Shown: positions 24,283 through 33,885, counted from the first letter of the stretch. The stretch is 51,649 bases of DNA from Bacillota bacterium (GCA_023412855.1 JAEZRJ010000043.1:1-51649); one strand, 5' to 3'. Program-made: numbers and translations. Notes: generated by a model from the sequence alone, not told the origin.

Positions 24283-26433
24283 ATGATAAGAAAAAAGGAA
24301 ACAGAAAAAAGGGCACAAAAGAAGTCAGGCATAAAAGGGGATATGAAATTAGATAGAAAAGTGAGTAAAAAAGCAGGAAAAATGGAAAGCGTGGAGAAGA
24401 AAAAAGCCAAAAGGGGTCTCAGCTTAAAGGTTCAGCTTACGGCTGGATTTTTGATACCTGTGTGCATGGTAGCTTTGGTGGGGAATTTTGCGTATAACAA
24501 GGCTTCAAAGGGCATGCTGGATAACTACGGGGAATCAGCGAGAACGGCCTTACAGATGACCGCCAAGCTTCTGGATTTCGGCTTTGAATCGGTGGATTCG
24601 GATTCTATCCAGCTATTCAACGATTCCAATGTCAAGAACTACGTGTCGGATACCTACAAAAACGATCAAAGCGCTAAAAATGATGCCTTTACGAAAGCCC
24701 AGACCTTGATTACGACGAAGCAGAACAGCAATAAGTTCATCAAGGACATTATTATCGTTACCGCGGACAGTTTAAACGATTTGGCAACTACCACCGGAAA
24801 GGGCGACAAGACCGGATTCTACGACAGCTTCATGGCACAGAGCAGGGAGATAGCGGATAATCCGGATAAGTCAAAGACTTGGGCGGGGGAGCATCCGGTA
24901 CTGGACACACGGTTTGGAACGAGCAGCAATAATTATATATGCTCCCAGTACCGGATGGTGAGCTCGAAAAACGCCTGCGTGGTCATCGATGTCAGCACCC
25001 AGAGAATTGAGGAAATCTTAAATGATTTGACTCTCGGAGATGGAAGTATTGTCGCTTTTGTCACGGCGGACGGCCGGGAAATCTATTCCGGCGAAAATAA
25101 CGGATTTACATTTTCTGACAAAGAGTATTACAAAAGCGGCATGGAGAATGAAACCGGCAGCTATAGCTGTGATGTGGAGTACGATGGCAAGGAATACCTT
25201 TTCATGTACAACAAGTGCGAGGCAAATCAGGCGGCTGTCTGTGCCATGACGCCCAAGGCTAGTTTGATGAAGGAAGCCCTGAGCATTAAGAACGGCATAT
25301 ATCTGTGGGTATTTCTATCCTGTGTGGTTGTATTGATTGTAGGAGCGACCATCTTGTTCGGAATCAGCCGGAATATGGGAAGCATAACGAGGAGGCTCGC
25401 CAAGGTTTCCCAGGGAGATCTGACCGTAGATATGCGTATCCGTGACAGAGCAGAATTCGGCAGGCTCAGCGGACATATCATGGAGACGATTTCCAACACT
25501 AAGAAGCTGATTATGGAGGTAAGGGATACCTCACTTCAGGTAAACGGCTGCGTAGGCAATGTAAAGCAGGCAGGAACAGAGCTTAAGGCATCTACGGAAT
25601 ACATTCAGGGAGTTATGAAAGAAATCGAAGGCGGCGTAGGAAGCCAGGCGCAGGATGCGGAACAATGCCTTCAGAAGATGGACTCGTTGTCCGACAAAAT
25701 ACTGAGCACCGTAGAAAATGTAAAAGAAATGGAAGGCTTAGCGGACGATACCCGCAAAATGATAGGCGAAGGAACGAAGGGCATGGATACTCTTATCGTC
25801 CAGTCCACAGAAGCGGGAGAGATAACGGGACAGCTTTCAGAAAAAATAAAGCTGCTTTCCGAGAAGCTTAACAGCATACGGATACTCACCGATACCATCG
25901 ACGAGATTTCCGAGGAAACCACTCTGCTTTCCCTGAATGCTTCCATAGAAGCGGCAAGAGCGGGAGAGGCAGGAAAGGGCTTCTCGGTAGTGGCAGAAGC
26001 CATCAAGAAGCTGGCAGACAGTGCGAAGAACTCTTCGGAGGAAATACGGAAGGTCATCGAAGCCATCGAAGGAGTTTCCGGCGATACCATCAAGGCATCG
26101 GGACAAGCCGGTAAAATTGTGGAATCCCAGAGCATTGCAGTAGAAGAGACGAGGCGGAGGTTCTCCGATATGAGCCGGAACATGGAAAAGCTGCTTCAAA
26201 ATATTTCCTTAAGCGTTCAGGATGTGGAAGGAATGAACGCCAACCGCAGCGATACCTTGAATGCCATTGAGAGCATATCTGCGGTATCGGAGGAGACTGC
26301 AGCAGCAGCGGCTTGTGTGGATGAAACCGTTAACACGCAGGTGCATCAGGTAGAACAGCTGTCAGAGGCTACGAAAGAGCTGGAAAACAAGATGGATGAG
26401 CTGCTGGAAGCGATTCAAATGTTTATCGTTTAA
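24283..26433 (+). CDS. Methyl-accepting chemotaxis protein
   Basis: About 716 residues. A Lys-rich cytoplasmic head of roughly 45 residues is followed by a membrane helix (LTAGFLIPVCMVALVGNFAY), an extracellular sensing domain of about 270 residues with Cache-like spacing, a second helix (LWVFLSCVVVLIVGATILFG), a HAMP domain (RLAKVSQGDLTVDM) and the signalling domain. The signalling hairpin tip is partly changed from the usual EIxxIVxxIxxIAxQTNLLALNA form: it reads EISEETTLLSLNASIEAARA. I chose the ATG at 24283 with AAGGGG upstream; a GTG at 24250 is possible. The ligand is unknown. No flagellar genes are in the window. Confidence 0.9.
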   Translation: MIRKKETEKRAQKKSGIKGDMKLDRKVSKKAGKMESVEKKKAKRGLSLKVQLTAGFLIPVCMVALVGNFAYNKASKGMLDNYGESARTALQMTAKLLDFGFESVDSDSIQLFNDSNVKNYVSDTYKNDQSAKNDAFTKAQTLITTKQNSNKFIKDIIIVTADSLNDLATTTGKGDKTGFYDSFMAQSREIADNPDKSKTWAGEHPVLDTRFGTSSNNYICSQYRMVSSKNACVVIDVSTQRIEEILNDLTLGDGSIVAFVTADGREIYSGENNGFTFSDKEYYKSGMENETGSYSCDVEYDGKEYLFMYNKCEANQAAVCAMTPKASLMKEALSIKNGIYLWVFLSCVVVLIVGATILFGISRNMGSITRRLAKVSQGDLTVDMRIRDRAEFGRLSGHIMETISNTKKLIMEVRDTSLQVNGCVGNVKQAGTELKASTEYIQGVMKEIEGGVGSQAQDAEQCLQKMDSLSDKILSTVENVKEMEGLADDTRKMIGEGTKGMDTLIVQSTEAGEITGQLSEKIKLLSEKLNSIRILTDTIDEISEETTLLSLNASIEAARAGEAGKGFSVVAEAIKKLADSAKNSSEEIRKVIEAIEGVSGDTIKASGQAGKIVESQSIAVEETRRRFSDMSRNMEKLLQNISLSVQDVEGMNANRSDTLNAIESISAVSEETAAAAACVDETVNTQVHQVEQLSEATKELENKMDELLEAIQMFIV

Positions 26434-26471
26434 AGGTGAGTCGGAAACGCAGTGCTTGATAATAATAAAGA

Positions 26472-26511
26472 AGAACCGTTCACTTCAAGGATGAAGTGAG
26501 CGGTTCTTTCT
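26472..26511 (+). terminator. Terminator after the chemotaxis receptor gene
   Basis: AGAACCGTTCACTTC pairs with GAAGTGAGCGGTTCT around a six-base loop and is followed by TTTC. Confidence 0.85.
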
Positions 26512-26534
26512 GTAATAGGAAAGAGTACCTGTTA
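26511..26534 (+). repeat. 24-bp motif, copy 1 (TGTAATAGGAAAG family)
   Basis: It starts TGTAATAGGAAAG and matches 31230-31253 at 20 of 24 positions. Both copies directly follow a terminator. Confidence 0.5.
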
Positions 26535-26624
26535 GAAAAAATATATGATAGAAGACAACTTGTTGTGCAAAGACGAGAAAGTGCAGTCTTCCCGGTTTTA
26601 TAAACACGCGTGCTTTCAACTCGT

Positions 26625-26652
26625 GCTGCCCCTCGGATAAACGATGGGCAGC
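26625..26652 (-). terminator. Hairpin downstream of the GH31 gene
   Basis: GCTGCCC pairs with GGGCAGC with an inner TCG/CGA pairing, 50 bp past the stop codon of the minus-strand GH31 gene. There is no T-run in the minus direction, so terminator activity is uncertain. Confidence 0.45.
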
Positions 26653-26702
26653 TTTACATGCAGAATGAATCAGCCAGGCTTCCGGTTCCTGCGTGGATTA
26701 CA

Positions 26703-29051
26703 TTACACCGTAACCGTAACCTCCTTGTTCCCGCTTCCTGTCAGCGCAATAACAGTATCTGCACCATCCTGCGATAAGTCTCCTTCCGAAGCAGAAATTC
26801 CCTTCACATTGATAAGCCGTAACGTACAAGGTCCGGCAGCGGCAATAGATACCTTAACCGAATTCCCAGCGTTAATAGCTTTTATTTTGAAAGCCTCCTT
26901 ACCCGCCATATCATACACGATACTGGAAGCTTCATCCCCTTCTTTCAGCGCATAAATACGGAACTCCGGGTCCTTGCCATAATCATAATCCGGCCTTTCG
27001 TCAGTATAACCGAGAGCTACAATAGAATTTTCCTTCACCATAAGAGGAATACTCGTATATCCATGGGTTTCCGTAACCCAGGCAGATCCCGTCTTTACTT
27101 CTCCCGTAAAGAAATTGGTCCAAGTGCCCTCCGGCAGATAATATTCCGCGAGGCTTTCGTCATTGAAAATAGGAGCAACTAACAAATTATCTCCCAGCAT
27201 GTACTGTTTATCCACATAGTGGCAGGTCTTATCCCGGGTATATTCCAGAACCATACTTCTCATTGTAGGGATTCCGCTGACAGAGGTATCCACAGAGGTT
27301 TTGTAAATATAAGGCATAAGCCGTGCTTTCAGCTTTGTGAAGAATCTTACCACATCCACCGCTTCCTCATCGTATGCCCAAGGCACCCGGTAGGAGGAAC
27401 TTCCGTGGAGACGGCTGTGCGAAGATAGTAATCCGAAGGCAACCCAGCGTTTATATACGTCGGCGGTAGAGGTGCTTTCGAAGCCTCCGATGTCGTGAGC
27501 CCAGTATCCGAAGCCGGACATTAACAGAGACAGACCGCCTCTTAAACTTTCCTCCATAGACTCGTAATCGGACCAGCAGTCGCCGCCCCAGTGTACCGGG
27601 AACTTCTGTCCTCCGGCTGTTGCGGAGCGGGCGAACAATACCGCATTTCCCTTGCCTTGCTTTCTTTCAAGCAGTTCGTAAACGCATTTATTGTAGAGAT
27701 ACGTATAATAATTGTGCATTTTTTGGGGGTCGGAGTGGTCGTAATATACCACGTCCTCGGAAGGGATTCTTTCACCGAAGTCCGTCTTAAAGCAATCCAC
27801 TCCCATATCTAACAGTTCTTCCAGTCTGTCCTGGAACCATTTGTAAGCTTCCGGGTTGGTGAAGTCTACCAGAGCCATTCCGGGCTGCCACATATCCCAT
27901 TGCCATACCTGACCATTGGTACGCTTAATAAAATATCCGTTTTTTGTGCCTTCATCAAAAAGGCGCGATTCCTGCGCGATGTAGGAGTTGATCCATACGC
28001 AGATTTTCAGCCCTTTGTCCTTGATTCTCTTAAGCATGCCTTCCGGATCAGGAAATACCCTGCTGTCCCAGATGAAATCCGACCAGTGGAATTCCTTCAT
28101 CCAAAAGCAGTCGAAATGGAAGGTGCGAAGAGGAATTCCTCTGTCCAGCATTCCGTCCACGAAGCTCATAACCGTTTTCTCATCATAATTGGTAGTAAAT
28201 GAGGTGGACAGCCACAGACCGAAGGTCCAGGGTGCCGGAAGGGAGGGCTTGCCGGTTAAATCTGTATAACGGGTAAGCACTTCTTTCATGGAGGGACCGT
28301 TGATGAAGAAGTAATCGAGAACCCCGCCTTCCACGGAGAACTCTGTCTTTGTTACCATTTCCGTACCGACCTCGAAGGATACTTTCTCCGGATGATTCAC
28401 GAAGACACCGTAGCCTCTGTTGGTCAGGAAGAAAGGAATGTTCTTGTAAGATTGTTCTGTGCTCGTGCCGCCGTCTGCATTCCATATGTCCACGCTCTGG
28501 CCATTTTTCACAAATGGAGTGAAGCGCTCTCCCATGCCGTACACCAGCTCGCCTACCGAGAGGGAAAGCATCTGACGGATATAGGTTTCCTCATTGTCTC
28601 CCTTGTCGTAAGCGTCGCCCAGCCAGTTGGTTTTCATAAGAGCGAGGTCTCTGCCGTTGCTGGAGGTAATGAATTTTTCATCCCTAAGCCAAGTCATGGA
28701 CCAGTTCTTTTTCGTGATGACAAGGGTGAGAGTACCGCTGACAATGCGGATTTCTTCTTCGCCGTCAACGGTAGAGAGAGGAAGTTCATCCGTAAGGGAC
28801 AATTCGAATGACGGCGCATCCGTTATCGTTCCCTTATGGTGATAGGTGCGCACTCTCATAATGTCCGGAGCAGGAGAAGTGATTTCGAGGGTCAGATTGA
28901 TGCCCCCCAGTGTGTCGCCTCTATGCCTGATATGATTGGTTGGGGCCAGAAGTGTTACCTTATGATTTTCTAATTTGGTAAAATAAATTTCCTGCGGCGC
29001 AAAGCAGGCGCAGCCTTCCTTTTGCAGCCAGCATCCATTGCTGAATTTCAT
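26703..29051 (-). CDS. yicI: GH31 alpha-xylosidase (YicI type)
   Basis: 782 residues, no signal peptide, cytoplasmic. The N-terminal beta-sandwich begins MKFSNGCWLQKEG as in YicI. The catalytic barrel has the nucleophile Asp424 in DCFKTDFGERIP and the acid Asp491 in HWGGDCWSDYE. KTDFGE rather than the glucosidase WxDMNE form marks alpha-xylosidases. C-terminal beta domains follow. It releases alpha-1,6-linked xylose from the non-reducing end of xyloglucan oligosaccharides. It reads away from the sensor kinase gene, and the shared 290-bp intergenic region holds three 19-bp repeats. Confidence 0.92.
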   Translation of the reverse strand: MKFSNGCWLQKEGCACFAPQEIYFTKLENHKVTLLAPTNHIRHRGDTLGGINLTLEITSPAPDIMRVRTYHHKGTITDAPSFELSLTDELPLSTVDGEEEIRIVSGTLTLVITKKNWSMTWLRDEKFITSSNGRDLALMKTNWLGDAYDKGDNEETYIRQMLSLSVGELVYGMGERFTPFVKNGQSVDIWNADGGTSTEQSYKNIPFFLTNRGYGVFVNHPEKVSFEVGTEMVTKTEFSVEGGVLDYFFINGPSMKEVLTRYTDLTGKPSLPAPWTFGLWLSTSFTTNYDEKTVMSFVDGMLDRGIPLRTFHFDCFWMKEFHWSDFIWDSRVFPDPEGMLKRIKDKGLKICVWINSYIAQESRLFDEGTKNGYFIKRTNGQVWQWDMWQPGMALVDFTNPEAYKWFQDRLEELLDMGVDCFKTDFGERIPSEDVVYYDHSDPQKMHNYYTYLYNKCVYELLERKQGKGNAVLFARSATAGGQKFPVHWGGDCWSDYESMEESLRGGLSLLMSGFGYWAHDIGGFESTSTADVYKRWVAFGLLSSHSRLHGSSSYRVPWAYDEEAVDVVRFFTKLKARLMPYIYKTSVDTSVSGIPTMRSMVLEYTRDKTCHYVDKQYMLGDNLLVAPIFNDESLAEYYLPEGTWTNFFTGEVKTGSAWVTETHGYTSIPLMVKENSIVALGYTDERPDYDYGKDPEFRIYALKEGDEASSIVYDMAGKEAFKIKAINAGNSVKVSIAAAGPCTLRLINVKGISASEGDLSQDGADTVIALTGSGNKEVTVTV

Positions 29052-29083
29052 ACGTATGTACCGGTTCCTTTCTTAACGAGTAT

Positions 29084-29136
29084 GAGTATCCTTTACTCCG
29101 GCGAGTGCCTTTTACTCTGACGAGTGCCTTTTACTC
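29084..29136. repeat. Three 19-bp tandem mini-hairpin repeats upstream of the GH31 gene
   Basis: GAGTATCCTTTACTC (29084), GAGTGCCTTTTACTC (29103) and the same again (29122) occur with an exact 19-bp period. Each has a GAGT/ACTC stem. They lie in the untranslated leader or promoter of the minus-strand GH31 gene. Confidence 0.7.
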
Positions 29137-29238
29137 GTTTATAATATTATTTAAAGTACAGTTATTTCTTATTATAAGCAAAATAAATTCAGAAAAATAC
29201 CGTTTTAATTTCATCTTTATTACCTCTATTTTTGGCTG

Positions 29239-29267
29239 TTTACAAATGAATCGGGTATTTATATACT
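29239..29267 (+). promoter_or_regulatory. Promoter of the sensor kinase gene
   Basis: TTTACA (29239-29244), a 17-bp spacer and TATACT (29262-29267), 75 bp upstream of the start. A GTTACTG/CAGTAAC hairpin lies in the leader. Confidence 0.7.
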
Positions 29268-29341
29268 AAGGGTAGAACCCGGTTACTGTTAACACAGTAA
29301 CAGAACGCCGGAGGGAACAAGGGGCAGACAGGAGACTTAGG

Positions 29342-31138
29342 ATGAAGATACAGATGTTCGGAGCACTGAAAAAAGCGAATATAAAGAAACAGCTCTATAC
29401 CATATATTTTGTTGCAGTTATTTTGCCTATAACGCTGATCGGTTCGTTTCTTCTTATCAATACGTACAGGCTGCTCACCAACTATCACCGTGATCTGCTG
29501 GAGTCCGATAACCTTAGAGTAAAAAACATACTGTTCGAAATAACCACTCAGGTTTATAACATTTCTGAGGAGCTGGCCTTTAGAGAGGACATCAGGGATA
29601 TTTTGAAAGAGAATTATTTTTTCAAACGAAGTTTCGTTCAAGAGGTGGATGCACTCACTTCTCTGGACAATTACAATACCAACTATGCTGAAATCGATGA
29701 AATCGAAATATACGGGGATAATCCTACCTTGAACGACTATAAGCAGTTCCGCTATGCGGACGAGAAGATAAGGGCACAGGAATGGTATCAGCTGGCGGTT
29801 AACCAGTCCAGCGTATTTTGGATGCCGATGACGGACACCGATAAGTATGGGAATGAGTATTGGAACCTCTGTCTGGTCAGAAAGATTCCGATAATCAATT
29901 CCAAATATAACGCCGTATTGGTTATCAAGCTGTCCGACAATTATCTTAAGACGAGAATCGGAAGCAAGGAATATGCCACTATGGTTTCTATCAATGACGG
30001 GCCGGTCTTTTTCAGCTCGGAAAGGGAAGCATACGGAAAGGCGCAGGAAGTTTACATCGATTATGAGAATAATTATTACCGGTATGTAGGAAATATTAAG
30101 CTGAAGGATGAGGTATGCTTCGTGGACGTATCTACGCTGCCGCTGTATCAGTCGGATTCCAAAATATATATAAGCACTATGAGCGGGCAGGCTTATACCA
30201 ATATAAGAAGTATCATCTATATATGCCTTGCTATCATTGTATTTGCCATTTTGATTACAGGCATTATTATACATTTCTTTACTACCTATTTCACTTCCCG
30301 TGTGCTCACACTAAGACATGCCATGCATCAAGCCAGCAATGAGGACTACGAGATCACTGATTCAGTAAACGGGCAGGATGAGCTGTCGGAGGCATTTTCC
30401 GACTTAGAGGTCATGGTGCAGAAGATTAAACGCAAGGACGCAGAGATGTATGAGGCCAGCATTAAGGAGAAGGAGTTGGTAAATGAGCAGCAGGAGATGG
30501 AATTCAAGATGCTGGCTAGTCAGATCAATCCGCACTTTCTCTATAATACGCTGGAGACCATCCGAATGAAGGCTTTTACGGCAGGAGACCTCGAGGCAGC
30601 GACATCCATAAAGCTGCTTGGAAAATCCATGCGCTACGTATTGGAAAATACCGGAACCTCCTTCACTACGCTGACTAAGGAAATCGAGCACGTGATGACC
30701 TACCTGACCATACAGAAAATGCGCTTCGGTGATAAATTTGAAAGCATTTTCCGTATTGCGGATGACGTGCAGACAAAGGGGCTGTATATATTGCCGCTTC
30801 TTCTGCAGCCGATCGTGGAAAATGCCCTTTTGCACGGACTGGAGGAGAAGGAATCAGGCGGGGAAATCACAGTCGCCGTTTATAAGAATGAGGAGCTTCT
30901 TTTTATCGATGTGGAGGACAATGGAAGAGGAATGTCGGAGTCGGAGCTGGCTGCCCTTCGTAAGAACGTGGAAATCAAAGATGTGAGCAGAAACAAAAGT
31001 ATCGGCTTATATAATATCAATCAGAGAATCAAGCTCTGCTATGGAAAAAACAGAGGAATCCGCATCAATTCTGAGCTGAATAAGGGGACAACCGTGCGGA
31101 TTATACTGCCTTTGGAAAAGATGAAAAATTTAAGGTAA
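29342..31138 (+). CDS. Sensor histidine kinase (YesM-like)
   Basis: 598 residues. Membrane helix near residues 18-40, an extracellular sensing domain of about 245 residues, a second helix at about 291-313, then HAMP and a His_kinase domain of the LytS/YesM class. The phosphoacceptor is His398 in SQINPHFLYNTLE, followed by the ATP-binding motif VEDNGRGMSE and SIGLYNINQRI. Its partner is the YesN-like regulator encoded at 36666-38243, on the far side of the transporter genes. Such pairs sense extracellular oligosaccharides and switch on adjacent CUT1 importers. Confidence 0.92.
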   Translation: MKIQMFGALKKANIKKQLYTIYFVAVILPITLIGSFLLINTYRLLTNYHRDLLESDNLRVKNILFEITTQVYNISEELAFREDIRDILKENYFFKRSFVQEVDALTSLDNYNTNYAEIDEIEIYGDNPTLNDYKQFRYADEKIRAQEWYQLAVNQSSVFWMPMTDTDKYGNEYWNLCLVRKIPIINSKYNAVLVIKLSDNYLKTRIGSKEYATMVSINDGPVFFSSEREAYGKAQEVYIDYENNYYRYVGNIKLKDEVCFVDVSTLPLYQSDSKIYISTMSGQAYTNIRSIIYICLAIIVFAILITGIIIHFFTTYFTSRVLTLRHAMHQASNEDYEITDSVNGQDELSEAFSDLEVMVQKIKRKDAEMYEASIKEKELVNEQQEMEFKMLASQINPHFLYNTLETIRMKAFTAGDLEAATSIKLLGKSMRYVLENTGTSFTTLTKEIEHVMTYLTIQKMRFGDKFESIFRIADDVQTKGLYILPLLLQPIVENALLHGLEEKESGGEITVAVYKNEELLFIDVEDNGRGMSESELAALRKNVEIKDVSRNKSIGLYNINQRIKLCYGKNRGIRINSELNKGTTVRIILPLEKMKNLR

Positions 31139-31189
31139 TTTTAATCCAGTATTTACGGTATTTTTATTTTTTCTGATTTTTTATAATGA

Positions 31190-31228
31190 ATACATCATCG
31201 AACAGAACTGTTCTTTGATGTATTTTTT
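31190..31228 (+). terminator. Terminator after the sensor kinase gene
   Basis: ATACATCA, then GAACAG/CTGTTC, then TGATGTAT form a stem followed by six T. It separates kinase expression from transporter expression. Confidence 0.88.
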
Positions 31229-31229
31229 A

Positions 31230-31253
31230 TGTAATAGGAAAGTGCTCCTATTA
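31230..31253 (+). repeat. 24-bp motif, copy 2
   Basis: TGTAATAGGAAAGTGCTCCT and four more bases. AATAGGA/TCCTATT forms a hairpin at 31233-31252. Confidence 0.5.
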
Positions 31254-31270
31254 ATGAAAAATTGATGCGC

Positions 31271-31322
31271 AGCTATGCGCGCAGAACAAAAGCTGTGCTG
31301 CCAAAGCATTTGATCGCGAGAG
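31271..31322 (+). repeat. Dispersed ~52-bp repeat, copy 2
   Basis: It contains AAAAGCTGTGCTGCCAAAG and aligns with 22479-22530 in the same orientation. It lies between the kinase terminator and the permease gene. Confidence 0.6.
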
Positions 31323-31377
31323 TGCGCAGAGCACACTTTTGTTGTTTCATAAAGAATCGAGAAAGGAATGAAATTAA

Positions 31378-32829
31378 ATGAGAGGAAGTAAAACATCAAG
31401 AGAACTGATGGGAGATAAACTCTTTTATGTGATAAGGATTGCCGTTTTACTGGCGGTATTATTTTTGTTCGTACCGGGCCTTAATCCGGCCAAGGTAAGT
31501 GGTTTGATCAACAGAAACCTTTCGCTGTTTACATCGGGCATCTCTTATTCTGCGCTGACGGAGGACTTCGGAAGGGCAATAAAGAAGGGGTGGGTCCAGG
31601 AATCTACTCTGCAGCTTCTTTATATTTCGGCGATGTCCATATGTATCGGCGCTGCAGCGATGGGAGCGGGTGGATGCATGACTCTCGGCAATCTGAAGTT
31701 CAAGAGACTGAGCGCACTGATTGCAACGATCGGAGGGGCGTTGGAGCTGGCAGGACTGGCAGGAATCTTTATTTCCTACGAACAGATTTCGATGACTACC
31801 AATGTGAAAAAGGTGGAGCCTCAGTTCCAAGACAGTTTTTGGATCATACTTGCTGTAGCAGCCATAGTGCTGATAGCCGCCCTGATAGAGCTGATTCTTT
31901 TACCAAAGGCGGCGAAGGGAGATAAATACATAATAGAGGCAAAATACCAGCTTTTTCTTATGTTCATGCCGTTTATTGCGTTGATTGCGGTATTCTCTTA
32001 TCTCCCTTTACTGGGATGGAGATATGCTTTCTTCGATTACAAGGTAGGCGATACCCTGAGCATGAAGAACTTTGTCGGCTTTAAATGGTTCAGGGAGCTT
32101 TTGAATAATCCGGCTACGGTAAGGGACATCGTCAGAGTGCTTAAGAACACTTTAGCGATGAGCGGTCTTGGCATAGCCACAAGCTGGCTGCCTATGGCCT
32201 TCGCCATTTTTTTATCGGAAATAAAGAATATCAAATACAGAAGATTTGTTCAGGTATTCACTACCATACCTAACTTCATAAGCTGGGTTTTGGTATATGC
32301 GATTGCCTTTTGTATTTTCTCTACAGATGGCTTTGTCAGCAGCTTGTTCGTCAATATGGGAATCTGGGATCAGGGGGTGAACCTACTGATGAGCGGAGAA
32401 CATACATGGTTGAAGATGCTCGGCTGGGGTCTTTGGAAGGGCGTGGGCTGGAGTGCCATCATATACATAGCGGCAATCTCCGGTATCGACCAGCAGCTCT
32501 ACGAGGCGGCTACGGTGGACGGAGCGGGACGGTTCCAGAGAATGTGGCACATCACGGTGCCGGGCCTGATTCCTACCTTCTGCGTACTGCTTCTTATGGC
32601 CGTGGCGAATATTTTGAGCAACGGCATGGACCAGTATCTGGTATTTAAAAATGCGACAAATGTAAACGACATCATGGTATTGGATTTATACGTTTATATG
32701 CTCGGTATCGGAAAGGGCTCCATTCCGCTGACTACAGTAATCGGTATGGTGAAATCCATTGTCAGCGTTACTCTGTTGTTTGCGGCTAACGGAATTTCTA
32801 AGCTGATTCGCGGCGAAAGTATCGTATAG
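31378..32829 (+). CDS. CUT1 ABC transporter permease (LplB-like) with extra N-terminal membrane domain
   Basis: 483 residues. The C-terminal 290 residues are a standard polysaccharide-type permease, with YQLFLMFMPFIALIAVFSYL opening and the EAA loop QQLYEAATVDGAGRFQRMWH at about residues 376-395. The first 190 residues are unusual: they add about four membrane helices (for example RIAVLLAVLFLFVPGL and ISAMSICIGAAAMGAGGC) with a soluble loop between the first and second. Typical LplB proteins are about 300-320 residues and lack this part. It pairs with the permease encoded 11 bp downstream. Confidence 0.88.
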   Translation: MRGSKTSRELMGDKLFYVIRIAVLLAVLFLFVPGLNPAKVSGLINRNLSLFTSGISYSALTEDFGRAIKKGWVQESTLQLLYISAMSICIGAAAMGAGGCMTLGNLKFKRLSALIATIGGALELAGLAGIFISYEQISMTTNVKKVEPQFQDSFWIILAVAAIVLIAALIELILLPKAAKGDKYIIEAKYQLFLMFMPFIALIAVFSYLPLLGWRYAFFDYKVGDTLSMKNFVGFKWFRELLNNPATVRDIVRVLKNTLAMSGLGIATSWLPMAFAIFLSEIKNIKYRRFVQVFTTIPNFISWVLVYAIAFCIFSTDGFVSSLFVNMGIWDQGVNLLMSGEHTWLKMLGWGLWKGVGWSAIIYIAAISGIDQQLYEAATVDGAGRFQRMWHITVPGLIPTFCVLLLMAVANILSNGMDQYLVFKNATNVNDIMVLDLYVYMLGIGKGSIPLTTVIGMVKSIVSVTLLFAANGISKLIRGESIV

Positions 32830-32840
32830 GAGGTGAGGAC

Positions 32841-33806
32841 ATGGCAAAAACAGCACAGGAAAGAGCAGACATAAAGGCGGAGAAAAGATACGAGAAGATG
32901 CATAAACGCAGCTTTCATCTGAAACCGGGAGATATTATTTTCAATGTACTCAACTACTTTGTATTCGGATTATTCGCCTTGGCATGTACGTTTCCGTTTT
33001 ACTACATATTTATCAATACGATAAGCGATAATGACCTCGTAATCAAAGGAGTGATCAACTTCATTCCAAGAGGCTTGCATCTTGGCAACTATATGGCGTT
33101 GATCAATGTGAGCGATTTGTCCAATGCGTTTATCGTATCGATAGGAAGAACCCTGATTGGTACGACACTTATGGTCGCTGCTTCCGGTTTTGTCGGCTAT
33201 CTGGTGACGAAGCAGGAGATGTGGGGGAGGAAGTTCTGGTACCGTTTTCTCATCATTACTATGTATTTCAATGCCGGCTTGATTCCGTGGTTCTTAAATA
33301 TGCAGATGTTAGGACTGACCAATACGTTTCTGGCATACATCATCCCGGGAATCGTAGTGCCCTACAACATTATACTGGTTAAGACCTACATAGAATCCAT
33401 TCCGGCGGAGCTGGAAGAAAGCGCAGCGATAGACGGCGCCAGCTATATGACTATATTCCGTAAAATCATATGGCCCTTAAGTAAACCGATTCTGGCTACC
33501 ATCGCCATCTTCGGAGCGGTGGGGCATTGGAATTCCTTTACGGATTCACTGATCTTGATGCAGTCTGCACCTACTCTGTATACCTTGCAGCACCGGCTTT
33601 ATATTTATCTGAATACTGCCTCCAACCTAAAGGCGTTAATGGAATCCGGCGGTCAGATCAGCGATGCGGCACTCAAGTCAGCAATGAGCGGCAAGGTCAT
33701 AAAGTATACCATTTCCATGGTAACTGTTATTCCTATCCTGTGCATCTACCCGTTCATGCAGCGTTACTTTGAAAAAGGTATCATGCTGGGCGCGGTAAAG
33801 GGTTAA
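32841..33806 (+). CDS. CUT1 ABC transporter permease (YtcP-like)
   Basis: 321 residues with six helices after a basic head. The EAA loop is AELEESAAIDGASYMTIFRK at about residues 194-213, and the C-terminus QRYFEKGIMLGAVKG is the family ending. The ribosome binding site is AGGAGGTGAGG. It forms the channel with the LplB-like protein; no ATPase gene is present. Confidence 0.92.
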   Translation: MAKTAQERADIKAEKRYEKMHKRSFHLKPGDIIFNVLNYFVFGLFALACTFPFYYIFINTISDNDLVIKGVINFIPRGLHLGNYMALINVSDLSNAFIVSIGRTLIGTTLMVAASGFVGYLVTKQEMWGRKFWYRFLIITMYFNAGLIPWFLNMQMLGLTNTFLAYIIPGIVVPYNIILVKTYIESIPAELEESAAIDGASYMTIFRKIIWPLSKPILATIAIFGAVGHWNSFTDSLILMQSAPTLYTLQHRLYIYLNTASNLKALMESGGQISDAALKSAMSGKVIKYTISMVTVIPILCIYPFMQRYFEKGIMLGAVKG

Positions 33807-33829
33807 GGAAATATAGAGAAGGTAAAAAG

Positions 33830-33860
33830 GTATCAACCGTAAAAATTACGGTTTCAATAC
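33830..33860 (+). other. Intra-operon hairpin before the binding-protein gene
   Basis: AACCGTAA, loop AAA, then TTACGGTT, with outer GTAT/ATAC. There is no T-run. It probably stabilises the downstream binding-protein mRNA, giving more lipoprotein than permease. Confidence 0.55.
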
Positions 33861-33885
33861 ACAAATAAAAGGAGGAAGAAAAAGG

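Noticed and set aside
29240..30274. Minus-strand frame of 344 codons
   Set aside because: Shadow of the sensor kinase gene.
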